Source: Podospora pseudocomata (Eukaryota; Ascomycota; Sordariomycetes; Sordariales; Podosporaceae). From it: 64,000 bases of DNA. Of this stretch, positions 55,108 through 64,000 are shown in pieces. The translations under genes were made by a program, and so were the position numbers. Under the pieces are notes generated by a model. It had not been told where the DNA came from. It searched no databases and saw only the letters and a list, made by a program, of their open reading frames with translations. Within the stretch, counting starts at the first letter, position 1, and each line of letters begins with the position of its first letter. The stretch is from contig NW_026946363.1 in NCBI RefSeq assembly GCF_035222375.1, positions 4,340,001 through 4,404,000 on the forward strand, written 5' to 3'.

Positions 55108-57742
55108 GGCGAGCAACTGAATGGGAGAGGGAGAATGGACAAAGAGAAGCCCGACCCGGCGACAAAAGAATGACTGGAAAGGAAGTCACACTGCTGCTGA
55201 AGACTCGAGAGAAGGTTTCCGCTGTCTGAGAGAGACACTGGATACTTAAACGGTCTCGAGGGCGTCCGTGAGCATGGGCCACAGAAAGGCCTTGAACTGT
55301 GAGACTTGGTCGTCATGACGCCAATGGCGTCTCCCCCTGCGCGGCCACATGTCGTGAAGTTCACACGGCAGAAGAATAGCGCAGTCATTGCCAACCCCGA
55401 TCAACTCCGGTGTTGCCCTTCTGGTGGCTGCCCTGCTCTCCCGAGCCCCAATCCCTGCTCTGACGGGCGTCGCTGAACCGTCAACGAGGTGGGTTGGACA
55501 ACGGACCTGAAAGAGGGCAACCAAGACAATGGACCTGGACTCAGTATTGATATCCCTTCGGGTGAGGTTACCGCCCAGCCGGTGGTCGCATGCTGTGGTC
55601 GGGGAGGGGTGCTTCGGCGATGTAGGGGTGATGCCAAGCCATAAGGGGCTAGGGGGTTTGAGAGCAATGAGTGAGGGTTGAGAAAACGGGGGTCTCCGCC
55701 CCGCTGGGCTGATCGCACCGTCCGATCACCCGCATGCTGCAACGGGGGGACGGTGATCCCTTTGGTGGCGCGGGAAGAGCCCATGAGCTGAGTGCCAAGA
55801 GGCCTATCGCAGAGCCGCTCGCCTCTGCAAGGGCTTTGGGCAGGTCCGACCGCCAGGGCGATCATCATTGACAACCTCAGAATGTTTGTGACAGAGCTGC
55901 TGTGTCTTGGTGGACACGACAGATGTGAACAGATTCGATGCTGAAAAGGAAGTCAGCAGGATCATTCGTATCCGTTTTGGTCCACAGTCGTCCACCTTTC
56001 GAGGTCGCTCGCTCGGCGAGTTACACACTCCCCAATCTCCAGGGTTCGAATGCTTCCATGATTACAACAACCACCGTCGCGTAGAATTAGCTTCTGGACG
56101 AGACTTTGGCTTCAAAACTTCCCGAGCTGGTTTACTTTGCAAGTCCGTGCCAAGTTCAGGGTTCGGAAGAATTACCCGAGGGTTCGGCACTGGTGTATAG
56201 TAGGGCGCTGGGATGACGGCATGGATGGCTGAAGTAGTGAGGAAACAAGCAACTTCGAGATCATGTGGCGGCGAACCAAAGGGCACTGAGTGTTGCAATG
56301 ATTGTCTCGTGCGGGCAGAGTTCCTGCTGGACGGGACGCTGCAGTGCAGCGTCCTTAAAGCGGAAGGCGTACACACCAAGAACGAAATCAATACACCAAG
56401 GCCTTGGAAGCACCACTGCCGCAGAACCAAGTATATCTTCGGCATGATAAGTGTTTCAGGAACTCCTAGAGAACATGGTAAACATCCGGTGGCTTCCTGG
56501 GTGGCTTTCAGGTCGTCTTGACGTCGCCATGTCGTTGGAACCACTAGCTGAAGAGGGCTCTTCGTGATGGTGGTTGCATATCTCATTCCATTAGTCCTTG
56601 TGAAAGCTTCGGCCGAGCTGTGGCTGCTCAAAAACTAGGGCTCGGACTTGGGCGGGAGGTCGGACACGGACTGAAGGCCGCTTGTGGTGTCTCAGTCGCA
56701 ACGTCCCACGGCCACCAGGATACCCTCATCTCCATCGTGCAGCCAGATGTTCGTCTATGCGTCCATAGATGAATTGTTCGTTTTCCATGCAACACGGGCA
56801 GTTGCTTGCCTTGCTGTGCGAGTAGGTTATTCAGGCTGGCGTGGAAAGATGGACAGATCGATAGAGACTCCACGCAAGGCGTTGACGACGACCATGACAG
56901 GAACCAAGCGATTCTCAAAAAGGGGGTGCGTTCAGCTGCTGTCAACCATCGAGCTGCCTTAGTGTCTACAGGTGTCAGTTGCGTCTGCAGGCGGCGGCCT
57001 GCTTCGACGTGAAGAGACGACGGACGGCAGTTGACTGTCTGGGGGAGACGAGCCTATCGATTTTGGAGATCTTCCCTGCAGCAGCTAGCCTATGCTTCCC
57101 TCGGTAATTAGCAGTCCAGGGATGCAGGTTAAAATTGTCCGACAGACCAAGATACGGCGGTGCAACACAACAGGTCTCTTCCGTTCCGGGACGAAATCGA
57201 GCTTCTGGACTTTGCCCGCCCAACACTCCAAATCGCTGTTTCACACACTTCGTATTTCCGAGAAGAGAACAAAAGACCACGCGTAGAAAAAGAACAGCAC
57301 CTCGATGGTGACACCACAAAAGTGCGGTCAAGTGTAAAGTGCGAAGGGACAGGTTCTGGCAGCATTCCTGAACAGTCGAAGAAAGTCAAATGTGTGTAAT
57401 TCTGCATCCTCGGGTCAGTCAATGCCGTCACCATCTCCTCACCTCCCAGCGCCGCTGACGAGGAGTTGGCCGAATCGTTGGTCGAGTGCAAAGAATTAAT
57501 TTGGCCAGTGATAATCCGCAAAGCCTTGCGGTTCCAGAGATTTTGCTTTGATCCTGGCTAGCTTGGTAATATGCTCAATATCAGAGTGCTTCCCAGCTGC
57601 ACAGACATGGTGATGTATAGCACAACAGCCCGGGGGTGTCCACCCTCTCCAAACGCCTTCCCATCTCGCCCCACCGAGCGATCCATATATACAATGTGTC
57701 AAAGACACGGACTTGTGTTTTGTTTCGTTGTTTCTTGTTTCT
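55108..57742. other. 2.6-kb region upstream of the laccase gene
   Basis: Between the laccase start and the mgr2 stop. Frames at 55401-55874, 56062-56631 and 57129-57521 on the minus strand have no domain or splice support. It probably holds the laccase promoter and the mgr2 3' untranslated region. Confidence 0.5.
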
Positions 57743-58366
57743 TTAGTTGTCGTTGCTGCGGCGAACGGGTTGCTGATAAGGACGGAATGCGCCGGAGGCC
57801 ATGATAGTTGGGCGTCTTTGCGCGCGGAGGTAGGCCTCCTGAATGATGGGCGACGAATCCGACCGAATAACACTGCCGATCGACATGAAGAATCTAGAAG
57901 GCAAAGATGTGTTAACCACGATAATTCTCCAGACAGCAGCAAGACCGCAGCCTACCCGAATGTCGCGCCGGAACCCAGCATGTACTGGCCGAGTGTTCGC
58001 ATGATGCCGTTTGGCCCTGCGCCATATCTGAAGATGTTGACGGTTCCTAGACTGAATTAGACATCATCTCAAAATGCTCAGTGGCCGAAGCGGCAGCGCA
58101 TACCAAAGATGAAGCCGATGATGCAGCCGACCGCTGTGCAATGCGATAATTAGCGTTCTGAAGTGCTATTAAAAACAACTACTCGCCCAAGGCGGGAACT
58201 TACTGCCGCCCATCAACATTCCCATCTTGACTATTCCATCAAGTTAGCCTATAGCCCAATCCCATGTCCTTGTCGCTGCCCATCTCCGTGAGGGGTCCCG
58301 CGGGGTTGTTGGCATACACTTGTCGACGTTTGACTGTCCAACGCCATGCTGAGGAGGAGGGGGCAT
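57743..58366 (-). CDS. mgr2: Mgr2/Romo1 homologue, TIM23 translocase subunit
   Basis: Five exons, 58366-58318, 58230-58204, 58133-58104, 58046-57956 and 57893-57743, encode 115 residues, near the length of yeast Mgr2. The exons are too short for open-frame detection, but the joined protein is plain. It starts MPPPPQHG, then DKFKMGMLMGGTVGCII (first helix with G-x-x-x-G spacing), then YGAGPNGIMRTLGQYM, then GSGATFGFFMSIGSVIRSD (second helix). The C-terminal tail is basic. All introns (57-87 nt) are GT-AG, and phases agree. In yeast Mgr2 sits in the inner mitochondrial membrane and controls lateral release of preproteins from TIM23; animal Romo1 is the counterpart. At the third acceptor only the downstream TCTAG keeps frame, since the ATTCAG eight bases earlier would meet a stop. 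Confidence 0.92.
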
Positions 58367-59744
58367 TTTGTGCTACTGGGGTGTTTAATCCGAGTCAACT
58401 GGTGGTTTCAACCGAGCTGCTGCTGTGCTAAAAGTCGAGACAGAAAACGGTCAAGGTGCAGCGCAAGCACTGGTGGTCAGATGCGATATCGACAGTTGGA
58501 TGTTGCCGTGGGCAAAATGTGGGTGCACGGACGGGGATTGATGCTACTTCAGCCTTGCCGATGGAAAGCGGTCAGTTCTAGGCAAGTTGCAAAGTTACAA
58601 TTATGACGGATTTCCCCGCTAATAGCTAACGTGGATAAATATTGATTAATCTGGGGTAGCAGTGACGCTAGATGCTCCCTGCCATGTTATGTCATTGAAC
58701 ACATCGAAGAGCTTGATGATGGCATCTACAGATGTTTCTTCATCAGGATATTGTTCTAGAAGGGTAAAGGAACGCAAATAACGTGATGGGCACAAAGCAA
58801 ACGAGGAGCAGTCTTTATGTTCTCTCTCAAACTTCGAGGCGGCTTGAGGCGGGGGGAAACGGCATCAGACGCTCGGACCATTTTCAACTCTTCTGTTGTG
58901 GCAGACAGTGGCTTGTTGTTGAGATGGCCCCCTTCCAAGCCAGTTCTCACGTGACATAGTAGTTCGTTCATGAGGGGCAGTCATGGTCACAAGTCCAAAC
59001 TGCTATTAGCCCAAGTCAAGTCAGTTGGGATGACTGAGGGTCTGGAGAGGGAATCCAACAAGCTGTCAACTGAAGCGTGTATAGGTATTAATAAATTAAG
59101 ACGGACGGTACTGAGCAAATGCCCATCAAAGCAGTCAAAGACGACTCCAGACAGAAAAGCCAAAGGTGGCTTGAAAAACAGGGGACGCGTGCGCGCAGAC
59201 CACCCTGCGGCCCGCATTCTGCTCGCTAAGCGCCTCTCGAGGGCCAACGCCCAGGCCAGGAGAGACCTTGCCTCAAATTCTCAAGGTTGTCAACCTCACC
59301 TCCTGGCGCAGTCGCATTCCGAAATCGTGCTTGCCACCCCGAACGCACCGCGAAAACCGGCATCGCTGCCAGCCTCGTTTCCCGTCTCTCTGCCCGTCTT
59401 TTGAATACGCTTTTCCACCGACTTACCGGGTGTGCGCGTCGGCTCTCGGCGCGATCCCATCTCCCGTCCCCAGACCCCCGACCGGGCCAGCACTTGCGCT
59501 TCGACGTCAGTGCTAATCTCGACAACTCCACACAACAAGGGCGGTTGCGACGACACCTCGCACCCTTTAGAGTGGGTCCGCTGCCAGAGATCAATCGCTC
59601 CTTCTTGTCGTCAACTCTGCTGAAGGCCGAAAGGGGCTTCTCATTCCAACTCGCCGGGGAGCTCGCCCGCGACAGCTCGCTGTCCTCCCCTCCCCCCCTC
59701 GTCGTTACCCGCCAACCGCCCCGACCATCGCCCACGCCGTCCCC
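58367..59744. other. Divergent promoter between mgr2 and ham-4
   Basis: About 1.4 kb. The right 450 bases are C/T-rich and GC-rich and look like a long leader of ham-4; open frames there lack ATG codons. No other gene is seen. Confidence 0.55.
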
Positions 59745-62122
59745 ATGACGGCTGTTGCGAGTCCCCCTAGCTTTCCAAACCTCAACCGACCGGGATGGAT
59801 GAATGGAGGCCAGCTTCTTAACACGATCAATTCGGAAGATGCCAGAGGAGTGAACATGCCCATGCCTCGCAAAACTCTGCCGCGATCAAACTCGTCGTCG
59901 TCGGTCTCGTCGACGTCTTCCAACGGGTCGACATCCACCGTGACTTCCAATGCCAGTTCTCAAATGAACGGCGGTTCTGTGTCTTCCGCCGGCGACCCGG
60001 GTGCGTGGCCAAACGGTGCACCACGCAAGAGGCCCCAGCAAAAGGGCCCATGGCCAAATCCCAAAACCGAAGGAACAAACGAATTTGCCAGAACATCATC
60101 GGTTCGACCACCCATGGCGAACGGGGTCAACGGTGCATCATCACTACAGCCACCACAATCGATACTAGCAACACCACAGAATCAACTGATGGCTCCCAAT
60201 GGACTCCCACGAGGCCCTGATGGTGCCGCTTCAGGCCGGCAACCTGTCCTTTACTTGCTTTCTCTCAACGGCAGCTTCGAACGCAAGACCATCTCGGTTC
60301 CCTATTACCCCGACACCCTGCGTATTGGACGGCAAACAAATAACAAGACGGTCCCAACACCTGTCAACGGATTCTTTGACAGCAAAGTGCTATCCCGACA
60401 ACATGCCGAGATTTGGGCCGACCCCAGCGGCAAGATTTTTATTCGGGATGTCAAGTCCTCCAACGGTACATTTGTCAACGGGAGCCGGCTGTCGCCTGAA
60501 AATAGAGAATCCGAGCCGCACGAACTGCAAACAGCTGACCACCTTGAACTTGGTATTGACATTGTTAGCGAGGACCAAAAGACCGTTGTTCATCATAAAG
60601 TCGCCGCCAAGGTTGAGCATGCCGGATTCATATCGCCAGCCAATAATGTGATGGAAATGAGCTTTGGAGACCTGGACCCTTCCAACAATCCAATGATGCA
60701 GCTCAGTGGTGTTCCATTCCGAGGCCGACCAACAAATCAGTCAGCAATGGCAGGGAGTCGCGTATCTCCGAGTAACGCTGGAGTTGCAGGAAACCTAGCT
60801 CAACAGCGTCCATACCATTGGCAGAGTATCACCACAGAACACATAATCAAGAGGCTCCAGGCATGTTTGTTCCCGAGTTTGAGGGAAAGCTAATCATCGC
60901 TAACTTTTACTTGCAGACCGAGATTCGGAATGCGAGACAGCAACAAGCTGATATTGCTAGAACAGGCCAATTCCTCAACGCTCTGCTATCCAAGGACGAT
61001 GTCAAGAACTTGGAAAAACCTGAAGCGCCAGAAGCCCCCAAGAGTTTTGTCAACGGAAATGTCTCTTTCCGATCCGATGGCGGGAAAACGAGGTTTTCCG
61101 ACCCGCCAGCGCCTCCCCCGTCACAACCACTTCCAGAGAAACCAGATGCCGCTCGCCCTGGATCTTCCGATGTTGCGTCGCTGAAGCGAGGCCCAACAGA
61201 GAAGCCCAAACTCGCAAACATCTCACCCATTCTTCCTGATAACACCAACAGCCTCCGCATTTCGCAACTCACAGAACAGCTCAATAACGCCCAGAAGGCT
61301 CTTGACGAAACCAGCCAAAAAGCACGGGATTTGGAAGAAGAGTTGAACAGGGAGCGCGAGGCACGGTTACTGGTCGAGGGTCAGATGCAGAAAATGAACG
61401 AGGAGAGTACGCATGTGAAGGTCAATGGCTCTGCGGGCATTCCTCTTGTCAATGGTCATTCTGAACTCGACAAGGCCTTCAACCCCCCAGCGGAAACCCA
61501 AACACCAGCCGAAGTTGACCCGGTGACCGTCACCCCTGAACCAGGAAGTTACTCGCCGGTGGTCGATAAGACCGCGGCTATGGTAGCAGCATACCAGGCT
61601 CAAATCGATACGATGGCCCAGGAAATGGCCAAAATGAAGGAGCACATGGAGAGCTACCGCGCTCGGGCTGAGAAGGCCGAGGCTGATAGAGACGCTGGCA
61701 GCAAAACATTGGCAGAACTGGTCCTCCAGATTCGCCAACGTGACGAGGAGGATAAGAAGCGGGCAGCGGAGAAGCAGTCACGGTCACGGTCTAGGGAGGC
61801 CAGACGACGTGGCCGGAGCCAAAGCCCAAGGGCCGAGGAAAAGCTGGAGCACACTACCAACGGTAGCGCGACCAAACCCCACGCGCAGATCGACGGTGCG
61901 GCATCCGAAGCGGACGACGCTGAGGATATCTCGCCTGTATCGAGATCAGTCACAGTGAAGCCCAACTCGGTGGGCGCGTTGGCGGTGCAGGGTGATGGGC
62001 AGCGTCCTCTGGCGATAATACAAATACTACCGTACGCGACCGCGTTTGGGGTTGTGCTCTTTGGCATGGGGCTTATGGGGTACATCAACGATTGGCAGTT
62101 GCAGCCGCACCCAAACCGGTAG
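59745..62122 (+). CDS. ham-4: FHA-domain, tail-anchored STRIPAK component (HAM-4 / PRO45, SLMAP homologue)
   Basis: Two exons, 59745-60860 and 60917-62122, encode 773 residues. A Ser/Asn-rich N-terminal region leads to an FHA domain at about 168-276 with the phosphothreonine-binding signatures RIGR, LSRQHAEI and KSSNGTFVNG. Coiled-coil segments follow (LRISQLTEQLNNAQKALDE and a second near 590-640), then an Arg/Ser-rich stretch, and a C-terminal membrane helix (YATAFGVVLFGMGLMGYI) ten residues from the end. This layout is that of SLMAP, Sordaria PRO45 and Neurospora HAM-4, part of the STRIPAK complex at the nuclear envelope and ER, needed for hyphal fusion and fruiting bodies. The relation to yeast Far9/Far10 is weaker. 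The intron is GC-AG (donor GCATGT, branch CTAAC), the only join that keeps frame. Confidence 0.92.
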
Positions 62123-64000
62123 ATCAGGTTTGGGAGATGGCGGCGGCGCTGAGTCACACGACAAAACAGTTTACAAACCAACTTGACGACCACCACCCAA
62201 GGACAACCAAAAAAGACATGATGATTATGAGCAAGAAAAGACAAATTTACAACCACAAGAACAACTTTTAATCGCCTCTCGCCCACCACGCCCTACGTAC
62301 CTATTTTCTGAGCTTTTTTGGGGGAAGATGACGACGGAACAGAACTGGACTTCTTGAACCTTGGGTTTTCCTTTGTCACACAACAACATTTTTTGGAACG
62401 TATAAACTGGTACTCTTCGGCTTTTTTATGTTTTTTTTTAACGTAGCGTTTACACCGACACAAACACGCACTCTCAACAGCGGGTTCGCAGCCAATCAAC
62501 TTCTCTTTTTTCTCTCTGTTATAACTGCTTTTTTCTTGTTCTCCAATGAAAATCATTTTTATTCTGTACATGTAACAACCTTTGAATTCTAGGCGTCTCG
62601 ATTTTCTCGGCTTGTTGCAAATCTATGTTTGGTGCTTCTCTTGGGGTGTTGTTGAATTTTGGGGATGGGTTGGGATTGTACGGAGGTATGTATGAGGGAG
62701 TTGGTTGCTTGTTGAGCACTTGAAATTTGGAGCTTTTTACTTGTTGAGCTTGTGTGGTTTGTATTTGGATGTGTAGCGGGGGAAAGGGATAATGAAGGGT
62801 TATACTAGGACATGATGATTGGTTTGGGTTGGGTAGGGGTCTTTAACAAGAAAGGAATGGAATGGATGGTGTTATTCTCTGGAAGCTGTGTGTGATGCGT
62901 GTAAACGTACGGTTTGCGTATGGTATGTGATCATGAGTATGTGTAACATACCTACCTTGCTGCTGGCGCTTGGCTGAGGGGGCAGTAGGATAAGGGGAAT
63001 GGGAGCGATGAATCATCTTTGAAAGGTTGTGTCTGTCTGTCTTGATGTTTTGGTGATAAGTGACCATGTCAAGCGGCCTTGCCTCTGAGGGAATGGGACG
63101 GGGGCAACTCACCATAACTGCAATTACTCGTAGCTATCCATCCGTAGGCGAATCGCTATAAACTGCAAACTTTTCTAAGGCGGCGGGAAAACATCTTTGT
63201 TGTTGTGCAAATTGAAACAACAGCCATCAAACCCCCTCAAACGGGGTGTCATATTTTTTAAGCAAACGAGATTAGCCATAGCACGCTGTGGCAATGATCC
63301 AACAAATTCTGTTGCAAGCTGAGCTTACTTGGACCCCCCAACTGGCCAATCTTGGGGTGTGTATGTGTGGCGTGTCGGTCAAGGTTGCTGTGCAGTTTGA
63401 GAGTTTCGGCAAAGGCTCGGACCACTTGACCATGAGAAACGTGGGGGACTTGGCGCGCTGGTAAATAAGTTTTTTGTTTTGGGTTAGATATGGTTGTTGT
63501 ATTTAGCTTTAGACTTCATTGACCATGAGGCTGAGTTTATAGGTATGTTGGGTTGATTTTTGGGAAAGGCTACCAATCTACGTATCTTGGCCGCAGACAC
63601 ACGAGTTTACGCGCATAATCTTGGTCCATATCGCAAGATGCCAACTTGTGTAGTAGCTCTTTCAAGGACGTTCATTCTGAAGTAAGTAGATTGGCGAATA
63701 GTTTCGTCAGATATTCATTGTGGTATATCAACCGCGTAATAGTCTCAGAACATCTCCGTTGTGCTTTTTTTCTCTCTTAATTTATTGTACACAGCTTGTT
63801 GAAGATGAGTGGTAAATCATCGCAGTTTCTGAGAAATATCAAGGCCAAGGAAACTGGTTTTGCGGCATATGTGGGGGACGGCTGCCCTTTAGAGTTGATG
63901 ATGGGGTTCAGGTTTGGTGGCTCTGATATGTTGGCTTGTAAATATGCTTGTGCCCATTCACGACCCAAAAAGAAACGGCTGGGGAAAAAAAGGAAGGCAT
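62123..64000. other. Right end of the window, no gene supported
   Basis: About 1.9 kb. The first 500 bases are AT-rich and fit the ham-4 3' untranslated region. A minus-strand frame at 62843-63115 begins ATGGTGAGT and includes a GTAGGT donor, but the peptide shows no family features. Nothing else is recognised. Confidence 0.5.

Noticed and set aside
56041-56060. A tRNA-like B-box match (gggttcgaatgc)
   Set aside because: The flanks do not form a T stem, and no acceptor stem or anticodon arm can be built around it.
62843-63115. A minus-strand frame starting ATGGTGAGT with an internal GTAGGT donor
   Set aside because: No acceptor leads to a second exon with protein-like sequence, and the peptide has no recognisable features.

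Overview
The window is nuclear DNA of a filamentous ascomycete, most likely a Sordariomycete of the order Sordariales. Genes are broken by short introns (about 50-90 nt) with fungal GTRNGT donors and CTAAC/CTGAC branch sites. There is a dispersed, singly placed 5S rRNA gene with an upstream TATA box of the Neurospora type. The gene set (STRIPAK FHA protein, Pbs2, COP9 subunit 2, Rho3, ascomycete laccase) fits filamentous fungi. The species cannot be named from sequence reading alone. No transposon, virus-derived element, CRISPR array or secondary-metabolite cluster was recognised.

Layout, left to right. 0-6 kb: the end of an ankyrin/polyQ gene, a Nudix hydrolase (-), a DUF6601-like membrane protein (+) and the HOG-pathway MAPKK Pbs2 (-). 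6-16.5 kb: an auxin-efflux-carrier-type transporter (+), a PNPOx-like flavoprotein (-), the biotin-bearing subunit of 3-methylcrotonyl-CoA carboxylase (+) and a SUR7-family membrane protein (-). 18-27.4 kb: tRNA-Asn(GTT), siroheme synthase (-), Rho3 (-), splicing factor Cwc25 (-) and COP9 subunit 2 (+). 27.4-35.8 kb: 8.4 kb with no convincing gene. 35.8-48.4 kb: an otubain deubiquitinase (+), octanoyltransferase Lip2 (-), the mitoribosome factor Rsm22 (-), a membrane-anchored thioredoxin (-) and a SPOUT RNA methyltransferase (+). 48.4-64 kb: 5S rRNA (-), a spliced cysteine-motif gene (+), a laccase (-), a five-exon Mgr2/Romo1 gene (-), the FHA/tail-anchored STRIPAK protein HAM-4/PRO45 (+) and an empty right end.

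Most genes are housekeeping and are not organised as one pathway. Several serve mitochondria (MCC alpha, Lip2, Rsm22, Mgr2) and several serve signalling or development (Pbs2, Rho3, CSN2, HAM-4). The most useful results are two genes that no single open reading frame reveals: mgr2 (57743-58366, -) and an unfamiliar 239-residue cysteine-cluster protein (51634-52585, +). Other points are two GC-AG introns sharing the same donor hexamer, two stop-free introns of 3n length that could be retained in frame, and a 5S isotype with a rewritten but still paired helix II. I did not find a multi-gene system that I would call new.
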